Below are positions 35,858 through 43,566 of a DNA stretch of 64,000 bases, in pieces (positions within the stretch are counted from its first letter, which is position 1; each line of letters opens with the position of its first letter). The notes beneath the pieces were generated by a model. It had not been told where the DNA came from and ran no database searches. It saw only the letters and a program-made list of their open reading frames with translations. Source of the stretch: Streptomyces aidingensis (GTDB lineage: Bacteria > Actinomycetota > Actinomycetes > Streptomycetales > Streptomycetaceae); contig NZ_FOLM01000002.1 of the NCBI RefSeq assembly GCF_900112355.1, positions 448,742 to 512,741 on the forward strand. Reading direction: 5' to 3'. The position numbers and the translations under genes were made by a program.

Positions 35858-36034
35858 ATGGCTCAGTCCTCGGCTCATTCGTCCGCTCTCGAAGCCTCCT
35901 CCCCGGCCCGCATCCCCGATCTCGCGGAGGGACGGCGTCCGCTGCCGCTCCGCGGGTCCTGCGGCTGCGGCTCCGGATGCGGCTGCGGCTGCCAGTCCGG
36001 CAGCGGCTGCCAGTGCGGCGGCTCGTGCCGCTGA
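35858..36034 (+). CDS. mtpA: Metallothionein-like cysteine-rich peptide
   Basis: 58 residues. Eight cysteines in the last 24 residues (35, 37, 41, 43, 45, 51, 53, 57), pattern C-X-C-X3-C-X-C-X-C-X5-C-X-C-X3-C, with Gly/Ser/Gln spacers. This clustering fits thiolate metal binding (Zn, Cu or Cd). A strong AGGAGG lies 7 nt before the ATG. The position directly after phoU matches the phoU-mtpA arrangement described in S. lividans. No histidine or aromatic residue is in the cluster. The N-terminal half is low-complexity with a short PARIPDLAEG motif. Confidence 0.82.
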   Translation: MAQSSAHSSALEASSPARIPDLAEGRRPLPLRGSCGCGSGCGCGCQSGSGCQCGGSCR

Positions 36035-36170
36035 CCGGCGATCGTTGATCGCCGGCCGGTACCCGGTGAGCCGGTGAGCCGGTGAGCCCGCCTTTCCGGA
36101 GACCGGTTCCGGGGCGGCGGGAGACAGACCGGCCGGCACAGGCGCCGCGGGTACCACGGGTGCACGGCGA

Positions 36171-36203
36171 GGGGTCCTGCCCGGTTCGACGGGGCAGGAC
36201 CCC
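36171..36203 (+). terminator. Terminator after mtpA
   Basis: Perfect 12-bp stem GGGGTCCTGCCC / GGGCAGGACCCC with a 9-nt loop, 137 nt past the mtpA stop. Confidence 0.72.
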
Positions 36204-36254
36204 GGCTCATGCCCGGCTCATGCCTGCTCGTGCCTGTTCGTGCCTGCTCGTGCC
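36203..36254. repeat. Five tandem 10-11-nt repeats before a sensor kinase gene
   Basis: Two copies of CGGCTCATGCC followed by three of TG(C/T)TCGTGCC, head to tail. Non-coding and directly downstream of the mtpA terminator. Possibly replication slippage; a binding array is conceivable. Confidence 0.6.
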
Positions 36255-36306
36255 GTTCCCCGGCCGCGGTGCCACGCCGCGGGTGACTTGTGCCTACGCT
36301 CTGACC

Positions 36307-37653
36307 ATGACCGAACCGCCCGCCGGCGACCGCCCCGGCCGCCCCGAGCACGGTGACCCGCCCCGGCGGTGGACACTCCCGGGTGAGTTGCTGGCCGAGG
36401 TCTCCGGCGGCCCGGTGCGGCGCAGCGTCCGCGACTGGGCGGTGGACGTCCTGCTCTTCGGCTGGGCGCTGATGTGGTGGGCGCTCATCGGCTTTGTCGA
36501 CACCTCGGGCCCGGCCGACCCCGCCTTCCCACCCGACTGGGTGCGGGCGGTGGACGTTCCGCTGGGCCTGCTGAGCTGTCTGGCGCTGTGGCTGCGGCGC
36601 CGCTACCCGATGGGCCTGGCGATCGCCTTTCTGCCGGTGAGCGCGGTGGCGGACACCATCTTCGGCTCACTGATGGTGGTGCTGCTCAATCTGGCGCTGC
36701 GGGTGCCGTGGCGGCCCGCGCTGGTGATGCTCGGCCTGTATCTGCTGGCCGCGGTGCCGTACATGGTGCTGCACGCGCTGCCGCAGGAGGGCCCGCTGGT
36801 GGTGGGCTTTGTCGTCGCCTACTACCTGGCGTTCTTCGCCTGGGGGGTGGCGATCCGGGCCCGGCGGCAGGAGGTGCTGCGGCTGCGGGAGGACGCGGCC
36901 CGGGCGCGGGCCGACCATGCCCGGCGGCTGGCCGAGACCCGGCGGCGGGAGCGGGAGGCGATCGCCCGGGAGATGCACGATGTGCTGGCGCACCGCATCT
37001 CGCTGCTGTCGGTGCACGCGGGCGCGCTGGCGTACCGGCTGCGCCGTACCGCCGAGGAGGACGCGCCGCCGCCCGCCCCGGCGGAGATCGCCGCCAGCGC
37101 CCAGACCATCCGGGACACCGCGCACCAGGCGCTGGAGGAGCTGCGGGAGGTGCTGACCGTGCTGCGCGGCGGGCCCGCCGCCGCGACCGCGGGGATGGCA
37201 CCGGCCGGGCCGGGGCATGCCCCGCCGCCGGCGCCGGTCACCCCGCTGCCGACCATCGCCGAGGTGGCCGGGCTGGTGGCCGAGGCGGAGGCGGCCGGGC
37301 AGCGGGTGCGGTTCCTGGACAGCACGGACGCGGAGGCGGCACAGGCCCTGCGCAGCCCCGTGCAGCGCACCGTCTACCGGGTGGTGCAGGAGGGGCTGAC
37401 CAATGCCCGCAAGCATGCGCCGGGCCAGCCGGTCACCGTGGAACTCGGCGGCGCGCCCGGCCGGGGCCTGACCATCGTGCTGCGCAACCCGCTGGGCAGC
37501 GGGGCCTCGCCGGGGCCGGAGCCGGTGATCCCGGGCACCGGCTCCGGGCTGACCGGGCTGAGCGAGCGGACCGCGCTGGAGGGCGGCACCCTGGAGCACG
37601 GCTGCGCCGACGGCACCTTCCATCTCACCGCCCACCTGCCGTGGCCCGGCTGA
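36307..37653 (+). CDS. NarL-type (HisKA_3) sensor kinase without an adjacent regulator
   Basis: 448 residues. Five or six hydrophobic helices in the first 200 residues, then a coiled region and HisKA_3 dimerisation with His in REREAIAREMHDVLAHRISLL (about residue 224). The HATPase shows YRVVQEGLTNARKHAPG and GTGSGLTGLSER. A Pro/Ala linker (about 290-315) separates the two. Such kinases normally sit next to a LuxR-type response regulator; here the downstream neighbour is gpmA on the other strand and no regulator is seen nearby, so it is an orphan in this window. Signal unknown; the membrane region suggests sensing within the bilayer. Confidence 0.9.
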   Translation: MTEPPAGDRPGRPEHGDPPRRWTLPGELLAEVSGGPVRRSVRDWAVDVLLFGWALMWWALIGFVDTSGPADPAFPPDWVRAVDVPLGLLSCLALWLRRRYPMGLAIAFLPVSAVADTIFGSLMVVLLNLALRVPWRPALVMLGLYLLAAVPYMVLHALPQEGPLVVGFVVAYYLAFFAWGVAIRARRQEVLRLREDAARARADHARRLAETRRREREAIAREMHDVLAHRISLLSVHAGALAYRLRRTAEEDAPPPAPAEIAASAQTIRDTAHQALEELREVLTVLRGGPAAATAGMAPAGPGHAPPPAPVTPLPTIAEVAGLVAEAEAAGQRVRFLDSTDAEAAQALRSPVQRTVYRVVQEGLTNARKHAPGQPVTVELGGAPGRGLTIVLRNPLGSGASPGPEPVIPGTGSGLTGLSERTALEGGTLEHGCADGTFHLTAHLPWPG

Positions 37654-37784
37654 GCCGGCCCGGGCCGGAATGACGGTGCCGCGCGGACAGCGGCGGTGAC
37701 GGAGCCCTCCGGCCTCGGCGACGGTGGCGGGGCAGAGGGCTCGCGACGGCTCGGCCGCGGACCGCGTCCGGGGCCGGCTGCTTC

Positions 37785-38549
37785 TTACTTCTTGGCCTTG
37801 CCCTGGTTCTTCACGGCCTCGATCGCGGCCTTGGCGGCCTCCGGGTCCAGGTAGGTGCCGCCCGGGGTGGCGGGGTTGAAGTCGCCGTCCAGTTCGTACA
37901 GCAGCGGGATACCGGTGGGGATGTTCAGGCCGACGATCTCGCTGTCGGAGATGCCGTCCAGATGCTTGACCAGGGCACGCAGGCTGTTGCCGTGCGCGGC
38001 GACCAGCACCGTGCGGCCGGTGAGCAGGTCGGGCACGATGCCGTCGTACCAGTAGGGCAGCATCCGGGCGACGACATCCTTGAGGCACTCGGTGCGCGGG
38101 CGGAGCTCACCGGGAATGGTGGCGTAGCGGGGGTCGTCGCTCTGCGACCACTCGGCGCCGTCCTCCAGCGCCGGCGGCGGGGTGTCGTAGGAGCGGCGCC
38201 ACTTCATGAACTGTTCCTCGCCGAACTCGGCGAGGGTCGCCGCCTTGTCCTTGCCCTGGAGCGCGCCGTAGTGACGCTCGTTCAGCCGCCAGGTGCGGTG
38301 GACCGGGATCCACAGCCGGTCGGCGGCCTCCAGGGCCAGATTGGCGGTGCGGATGGCGCGCTTCTGCAGGGAGGTGTGCAGCACGTCGGGCAGCAGACCG
38401 GCCTCCCGGAGCAGTTCGCCGCCCCGGGTCGCCTCCTTCTCGCCCTTCTCCGTGAGGTTGACGTCCACCCAGCCGGTGAACAGATTCTTGGCGTTCCATT
38501 CGCTCTCGCCGTGGCGGAGCAGGATCAGCTTGTACGGTGCGTCGGCCAT
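37785..38549 (-). CDS. gpmA: 2,3-bisphosphoglycerate-dependent phosphoglycerate mutase
   Basis: 254-residue glycolytic enzyme. Phospho-histidine motif [12 protein letters not shown] (about 8-19), with [29 protein letters not shown] and the second active His in [13 protein letters not shown]. Length and motifs are typical of the histidine phosphatase superfamily dPGM class. Lys-rich C-terminus (NQGKAKK). Single-copy core gene. Confidence 0.96.
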   Translation of the reverse strand: MADAPYKLILLRHGESEWNAKNLFTGWVDVNLTEKGEKEATRGGELLREAGLLPDVLHTSLQKRAIRTANLALEAADRLWIPVHRTWRLNERHYGALQGKDKAATLAEFGEEQFMKWRRSYDTPPPALEDGAEWSQSDDPRYATIPGELRPRTECLKDVVARMLPYWYDGIVPDLLTGRTVLVAAHGNSLRALVKHLDGISDSEIVGLNIPTGIPLLYELDGDFNPATPGGTYLDPEAAKAAIEAVKNQGKAKK

Positions 38550-38640
38550 GTTCCGAGGCTAAACGAACCCCGGCGGGCCGCTGTCCCCGGCCCGGCTGCC
38601 GGACACCCCGCCGGGCCGGCGACCGGCTAGGGTGCCACCC

Positions 38641-39147
38641 ATGAGCGCACCCGACGGCGGGGGAATCAGCGTGGTGTGGGCCCGGGAGCCGGTTCCGGCC
38701 GGGCCGCACAGTGTGTTCCTGGCCGGACCGACACCGCGGGGCAACCAGGTGCCGTCCTGGCGGCCGGCCGCCATCGAGGCCCTGGCGGCGGCCTGGGACG
38801 GCCCGGAGGCGCTGACCGTGCTGGCGCCGGAATCCCCGGGCGGCTTCCACGAGCGGGACTACGAGGACCAGTTCCGCTGGGAGACCGAGGCCCGGGCGGC
38901 GGCGGGCACGATCCTGTTCTGGATCCCCCGGTGCGTGGACACCCTGCCGGGCTTCACCACCAATGTGGAGTTCGGCCTGGACGTGACGACCGGCCGGGCC
39001 GTGCTGGGCTGTCCGCCGGACTGCCCGAGCCCGGAACGGAACCGCTACCTCGTCCTCCTCGCCCGCCACCACGGCGTCCCCGTCCTGGAGACCCTCCCCG
39101 ACACCGTCACCGCCGCCCTGACCCTGCTGCGCACCCGGCAGTCCTGA
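38641..39147 (+). CDS. Nucleoside 2-deoxyribosyltransferase-like protein
   Basis: 168 residues with a flavodoxin-like pattern: SVFLAGPTPRG at the nucleotide-binding turn, WRPAAIEALAAA, then the active-site-like RDYEDQFRWETEARAAAGTILFWIPR. GFTTNVEFGLDV follows, with the conserved Asn-Glu of the family. Such enzymes transfer deoxyribose between bases or hydrolyse modified nucleotides. Start at ATG; a GTG three codons earlier is an alternative. It diverges from gpmA across 91 nt. The exact substrate is uncertain. Confidence 0.82.
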   Translation: MSAPDGGGISVVWAREPVPAGPHSVFLAGPTPRGNQVPSWRPAAIEALAAAWDGPEALTVLAPESPGGFHERDYEDQFRWETEARAAAGTILFWIPRCVDTLPGFTTNVEFGLDVTTGRAVLGCPPDCPSPERNRYLVLLARHHGVPVLETLPDTVTAALTLLRTRQS

Positions 39148-39209
39148 GCCGCGGCCGGAGCGGTGTCACCGGTCGAATCGGCGCGCCGTGGTTCCGCTCC
39201 ACCGCGGCA

Positions 39210-39479
39210 TCACGGCGTACGGGTCCGATACGGGGCGAGGTAGCGTTCGGCGGTCGTGTCCAGGTCTTCCGCCGAGACCAGCGGGTGAAGATCGGCGTCC
39301 AGCCTGGCGATGATTTCGCGTGCCTCCACGATGGGCATGCCCACGGCTTCACGCAGCACATAGATGACCATGATCGCCTTGAAATCGACGGCCTCGGAGT
39401 CGCGCAGCGTGGCGAGAATTTCGGTGAAGGGACCGCCCTGGGCGATGATTCTCCGGACTTCCTCGATGACCTCTTCCAC
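39210..39479 (-). CDS. Small unknown protein with an L7/L12-like helical motif
   Basis: 89 residues, wholly soluble and acidic. The segment AIMVIYVLREAVGMPIVEA resembles the C-terminal signature of ribosomal protein L7/L12 (VIKxVRExTGLGLKEAK), suggesting a small alpha/beta fold of that kind. No known family was recognised. Start is GTG with GAGG 5 nt upstream. It follows the next small gene by 6 nt. Codons are visibly less GC-rich than those of neighbours. Confidence 0.62.
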   Translation of the reverse strand: MEEVIEEVRRIIAQGGPFTEILATLRDSEAVDFKAIMVIYVLREAVGMPIVEAREIIARLDADLHPLVSAEDLDTTAERYLAPYRTRTP

Positions 39480-39485
39480 GTAACC

Positions 39486-39671
39486 TCAGCTTCCCCGCGA
39501 GAAAATCACTTCGGCATTCGTGTGCTGCCCAGGAGGGCCGTCGGCCCTGGTGACGTTGACATCGGTCAGGCCGAACTTCGCATTCATCCGGCCCGTGAAC
39601 GTCGCCGCGGCGGCTTCCGGCTGCGTCCGGCGCTCGTTCAACAGCCCATTGAAGTCCGAAGCACGCCCCAT
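39486..39671 (-). CDS. Small unknown protein, first gene of a two-gene cassette
   Basis: 61 residues from the ATG preceded by GGGGGCAGGGG; an in-frame GTG seven codons upstream is possible. Polar, no signal peptide, no cysteine. The central part reads TFTGRMNAKFGLTDVNVTR. No family recognised. Forms a tight pair with the downstream small gene. GC content is lower than in the flanking genes by eye, so transfer from elsewhere is possible. Confidence 0.55.
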   Translation of the reverse strand: MGRASDFNGLLNERRTQPEAAAATFTGRMNAKFGLTDVNVTRADGPPGQHTNAEVIFSRGS

Positions 39672-39797
39672 GTCCCCTGCCCCCGTTTGCACTTACGGTC
39701 GCAACTGCCTGTAGGGGACCGTTATGGCCGCCACCGATGCGGGCAACACCCCTCCGGAGCCGTGGATACGGGAGCGCCGCGCAGCGGCTGAGGGCTG

Positions 39798-41753
39798 TCA
39801 GGGGCCGGCGGGGTGGGAGAGGTGATGGAGGCGGAGGGCGAGCTGGATTTCCAGCACGCGGTCGGGGGACTGCCAGTCGGTGCCCAGCAGGCGGGCTATC
39901 CGGTCCAGGCGCTGGGTGACGGTGTTGACGTGGATGTGCAGGGCGTCCTTGGCGCGGGCCGCGCTCATGCCGCTGGCGAAGTACGCCTCCAGGGTGGCGG
40001 CCAGCTCGGTGCCGCGGCGGGCGTCGTAGTCCAGCAGCGGGCCGATGGTGCGGCGGACGAAGCCGTCGATGTCCCGGCTGTCGGAGAGCAGCAGGCCGAG
40101 GAAGCCGAGGTCGCGGGCTGCCGCGCCCTGCCCGGTCCGGCCCAGCAGGCGGAGGGTGTCCAGGCAGCGGCGGGCCTCGGTCCAGGCGGCCGCGACCTGT
40201 GCCGGTTCGTCCAGCGGGGCGGCCACCGGCTCGGCGGCGCCGACCGTGACCGGCAGGCCGACGGCGGCGCCGAGCTGCGCCGCCACCTGGGCGGCGAGCC
40301 GGGAGGCGGTCTGACCGGGGACGGCCGGGAGCAGCAGCACGGTGCGGCCGTCCCGGGAGGTGGCCAGGCCGTGCCGGGTGACGGCCAGATGGGAGGCGGC
40401 GGACCACAGCCGCCGGCGTCCGCCGCCCTCGCTGCCGGCCGGGCCGCCGGCCGCGTCGTCGTGCTCGGCCCGGGCGGCCAGCACCAGGTGCGGCAGGTCG
40501 AGCTCGGCGCGCAGCCGGGCGGCCCGTTCGCGCAGCAGCCGGGGATCGCGGTCGGGGGTGTCCAGCAGGTCGTCGAGCAGTTCGCCGCGCACCCGCTGCT
40601 CCGCCTCGCCGGCGGTGCGGCGGGCGAGCAGCAGCAGCGAGGTGACCATGGCGGCGCGTTCCAGGGTGCGGCAGTCGACCGGGTCGAGGTCGGGGCGGCC
40701 GTGCAGCAGCAGGGCGCCGAGGGTTTCTCCGCCGGCGGTGACCGCGGCGGTCCAGATGCCGTCGTCGAGCACCGCCCGGCCGGCCGGCCCGCCGCCCCGG
40801 CCGGGCCGGGGCGATGCCGATTCCTCGATGAACTCGACTTTCCCGCCGAGGATTTCGGAGACCGCCGAGGTGACATCGGCCACCCCGCCGCCGTGCAGCA
40901 CGATCGCGGTCAGCCGGTCGTGGATGCCGGCGGCCCGCTCGATCACCCGGCTGCGGTCCCGGATGATGCCGTTGGCCGACTCCAGCTCGGCCAGTGCGGC
41001 GCGGGTCTCCTCCAGCAGGCGGGCGGTGTCGATGGCGATGGCGGCGTGCGCGGCGAAGGAGGCGAGCAGCGAGATCTGCTCCCGGTCGAACACCCGGGAG
41101 CGGCGGTCGGCGGCATAGAGCACACCGATCACCTCGCGGCCCAGCAGCAGCGGCACCCCGAGGATGGCCACCAGGCCCTCCTCGCGCACCCCGCCGTCGA
41201 TGGACCGGGTGTGGCGGAAACGCTCGTCCGCCATGTAGTCGGCGGTGACATAGGGGCGGGCGGTCTGCGCCACCAGGCCGCCGAGCCCCTCCCCCATGCC
41301 CAGCCGCAGCTGCTGGAACCGGGCGGAGACCGAGCCCTCGGTGACCCGCATATAGGTGTCGCCGCGCTCGGGGTCGGTGAGGGTCATGTACGCCACTTCG
41401 GTGCCGAGCAGGGAGCGGGCGCGCTGGACGATGGCGCGCAGCACCGAGTCCAGGTCGCGCAGGCCGGAGATGTCCCGGGCGGTCTCGAACAGCGCGGTCA
41501 GCTCGGCCTCCCGGCGGCGGCGCCCCTCCAGCTCGGCCCGCACCCGCAGGGCCAGCGCCCGGGCCCGCGCGGCCCCGGCGCCGGCGGGCGTCCGTTCCTG
41601 GTACGCCTCGGCGGGTGCGTCGGCCGCCAGCAGCTCCAGGAAGTGCAGGGCCGCCGCCTCGGCGGCGGGCGCGCCGGGCGCGCCGGGGGCAGCGGGTGCC
41701 GGGCCGTCCGGGGCGGTGGCGGGCGGGTCGGGGCTGGGGTTCATGGCGCTCAT
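39798..41753 (-). CDS. GAF/PucR-type transcriptional regulator
   Basis: 651 residues. An Ala/Pro opening (1-60) and a coiled segment (ALRVRAELEGRRRREAELTALFETARDISG) precede a GAF domain (about 80-250, LGTEVAYMTLTDPERGDTYMRV...GVPLLLGREVIGVLYAADRRSRVF). A CdaR/PucR-like middle follows, then the C-terminal PucR helix-turn-helix (about 590-645, LAATLEAYFASGMSAARAKDAL, HVNTVTQRLDRIARLLG). It lies 2 nt after the bdhA stop in the same direction, so it is the last gene of the Liv-BDH operon. That makes it the likely regulator of the locus. Its ligand may be a hydroxyacid or its CoA ester, which is inference. Confidence 0.88.
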   Translation of the reverse strand: MSAMNPSPDPPATAPDGPAPAAPGAPGAPAAEAAALHFLELLAADAPAEAYQERTPAGAGAARARALALRVRAELEGRRRREAELTALFETARDISGLRDLDSVLRAIVQRARSLLGTEVAYMTLTDPERGDTYMRVTEGSVSARFQQLRLGMGEGLGGLVAQTARPYVTADYMADERFRHTRSIDGGVREEGLVAILGVPLLLGREVIGVLYAADRRSRVFDREQISLLASFAAHAAIAIDTARLLEETRAALAELESANGIIRDRSRVIERAAGIHDRLTAIVLHGGGVADVTSAVSEILGGKVEFIEESASPRPGRGGGPAGRAVLDDGIWTAAVTAGGETLGALLLHGRPDLDPVDCRTLERAAMVTSLLLLARRTAGEAEQRVRGELLDDLLDTPDRDPRLLRERAARLRAELDLPHLVLAARAEHDDAAGGPAGSEGGGRRRLWSAASHLAVTRHGLATSRDGRTVLLLPAVPGQTASRLAAQVAAQLGAAVGLPVTVGAAEPVAAPLDEPAQVAAAWTEARRCLDTLRLLGRTGQGAAARDLGFLGLLLSDSRDIDGFVRRTIGPLLDYDARRGTELAATLEAYFASGMSAARAKDALHIHVNTVTQRLDRIARLLGTDWQSPDRVLEIQLALRLHHLSHPAGP

Positions 41754-41755
41754 GG

Positions 41756-42556
41756 TCAGTGTGCGGTCCAGCCTCCGTCCAGGGGGAGTGAGATGCCGGT
41801 GATGCCGGCCGCCTCCGGCGCGCAGAGATAACCCACGGCGGCGGCCACCTCGGCGGGCTCGATCAGCTCCTTGCGCGCCGAGTCCGTCAGCATGATGTCG
41901 CTGATCACCCGCGCCTCGGGGATGCCGTGCACCGCCGCCTGGTCGGCGATCTGCCGCTCCACCAGGGGGGTGCGGACATAGGCGGGGCAGACGCAGTTGG
42001 AGGTCACCCCGTGGGCGGCGCCCTCCAGCGCGGCCACCTTGGACAGCCCTTCCAGCCCGTGCTTGGCCGCCACATAGGCGGCCTTGTAGGGCGAGGCGCG
42101 CAGCCCGTGGACGGAGGAGATGTTGACGATCCGGCCCCAGCCCTGGCCGTACATGTGCGGCAGGGCGCCGCGGATCAGCCGGAAGGGGGCGTGCAGCATC
42201 AGCCGCAGGATGCGTTCGAAGCCGTCGGGCGGGAACTCCTCCAGGGGCCGGACGAGCTGCACCCCGGCGTTGTTGACCAGGATGTCGGCGCCGGCCCCGG
42301 CGGCGACGCGTTCGGCGGCGTCGAGGTCGGTGAGGTCCAGGACCTCGGTCTCGGCGGTGATCTCGGCGGCGAGCGAGTCGAGGCCCTCGGCGTTCACGTC
42401 CACCGCGCGGACCTTGGCGCCGGCGGCGGCCAGATGGCGGGCGCAGGCCCGGCCGATGCCGCTGGCCGCGCCGGTGACCAGTGCCGTCCGGCCGGAGAGA
42501 TCGGGCATGCCGGCGGGCCGGCCGGTGGCGTCGGTGCTGGTGATGGTGGTGGTCAT
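41756..42556 (-). CDS. bdhA: D-3-hydroxybutyrate dehydrogenase
   Basis: 266-residue short-chain dehydrogenase. NAD motif TGAASGIG (about 25-32), NNAGVQLVRPLEEFP, and active residues Ser in NISSVHGLRASP, Tyr and Lys in YVAAKHGLEGLSK. The set NNAGxQ, HGLxAS, CPAYVRTPLVE and the C-terminal LDGGWTAH is characteristic of 3-hydroxybutyrate dehydrogenases. It would oxidise 3-hydroxybutyrate to acetoacetate. The start overlaps the upstream hydrolase stop as ATGA. Confidence 0.88.
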   Translation of the reverse strand: MTTTITSTDATGRPAGMPDLSGRTALVTGAASGIGRACARHLAAAGAKVRAVDVNAEGLDSLAAEITAETEVLDLTDLDAAERVAAGAGADILVNNAGVQLVRPLEEFPPDGFERILRLMLHAPFRLIRGALPHMYGQGWGRIVNISSVHGLRASPYKAAYVAAKHGLEGLSKVAALEGAAHGVTSNCVCPAYVRTPLVERQIADQAAVHGIPEARVISDIMLTDSARKELIEPAEVAAAVGYLCAPEAAGITGISLPLDGGWTAH

Positions 42557-43566
42557 GCGTGGTCCCCGGCCTGGTCGGTGGTCGGCTGGTGGCTGGGCGG
42601 CTGGTGGCTGGGCGGCTGGTGGCTGGGCGCCGGGCGGTGGCCTGCCGCGGGTGGCGTGCGGGAGGCGAGGGAGGCGAGCGCCTCGGCCGTCGCCCCGGTG
42701 GCCGCCGGGGTGAGCAGAATGGAGTAGTGGTTGGTGTCCGGCACCGGGCGGGCCGGCACCGGGCAGGCCGCCAGCCGCCCGGCGTCGTAGAGCGCCTGCG
42801 GTTCGTCCAGCAGGCCGCGCTCGGCGTAGAGCAGGGTGGCCGGGACGGTCAGCCGGGCCGCCGCGCCCAGGGTTTCCGGGTCGGTCAGCACATCGGAGCC
42901 GTCGGCCCGGACGGCCTCCAGCACGCAGCCGCTGCGCAGCGCGGGCGGGCTGCCGGTCAGGTCGCGGTCGACGTAGCACTGGACGTCCGGCCCCCAGTGC
43001 CGGGCCAGGGCGGGATGGTTCCGGAAGAAGGCGCGGTAGGCGTCCCGGTCGGGGAAGGTCATGGCGAGCCGCCGCATGGCGGGGCCGATGACGGCCTCCA
43101 GCAGGGCGTCGATATCGGTGCCCGCGGGGGCGGGGAAGCCGATCCCGCCGTCCACCAGCACCACCCGGGGGAACCGGCCGGGGTGGCGGGCGGCGGCCAG
43201 CGCCGCCACGAAGCCGCCCATGGAATGCCCGATCAGCGGCGCGGACGGCAGCCCGAGGTGGTCCAGCAGCGCCAGCAGATCGCCGGCATGGGCGGCCAGC
43301 CCGTACGGCCCGGGCAGTGCCCGGCTGCCGGCCCGGCCGCGCAGATCCGGTGCGTAGACATCGTGCCCGGCGGCGGTGAGGGTGCGGGCCAGGGCGGTCA
43401 GCGCAAGACCGTTGGCGGTGATGCCGTGCAGTGCGATCACCGGCCCGGCGGCGGCGGCCGTGGGAGCCGTGGTGGTGGCGGGCCAGTGGGTCACGGCCAG
43501 GTCGCCGCCGGCCACCGGGACCCGCAGTTCACAGCCGGCCGGTACCGGCTCGGGGCGGCCCGTCAT
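42553..43566 (-). CDS. Alpha/beta hydrolase of the 3-hydroxybutyrate operon
   Basis: 337 residues. Alpha/beta hydrolase fold with PVIALHGITANGLAL (oxyanion loop), nucleophile Ser in LIGHSMGGFVAAL, Asp probably near TVPATLLYAERGLLD and His in PDTNHYSILL. No signal peptide, so cytoplasmic. A plausible job is hydrolysis of imported hydroxybutyrate oligomers or a related ester; the context suggests it, the sequence does not prove it. The C-terminus carries a PSHQP repeat (three copies). The start overlaps the livM stop as ATGA. Confidence 0.78.
   Translation of the reverse strand: MTGRPEPVPAGCELRVPVAGGDLAVTHWPATTTAPTAAAAGPVIALHGITANGLALTALARTLTAAGHDVYAPDLRGRAGSRALPGPYGLAAHAGDLLALLDHLGLPSAPLIGHSMGGFVAALAAARHPGRFPRVVLVDGGIGFPAPAGTDIDALLEAVIGPAMRRLAMTFPDRDAYRAFFRNHPALARHWGPDVQCYVDRDLTGSPPALRSGCVLEAVRADGSDVLTDPETLGAAARLTVPATLLYAERGLLDEPQALYDAGRLAACPVPARPVPDTNHYSILLTPAATGATAEALASLASRTPPAAGHRPAPSHQPPSHQPPSHQPTTDQAGDHA
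42584..42628. repeat. Three perfect 15-nt repeats at the hydrolase C-terminus
   Basis: GGCTGGTGGCTGGGC occurs three times head to tail, encoding PSHQP units in the hydrolase tail. Because 15 is a multiple of three, copy-number change would not shift the frame. Confidence 0.9.

Noticed and set aside
39724..39830. Mini-frame starting MAATDAGNTPPEPW before the PucR-type gene end
   Set aside because: About 33 codons, overlapping the PucR gene end on the other strand; nothing supports translation, although it could be a remnant.
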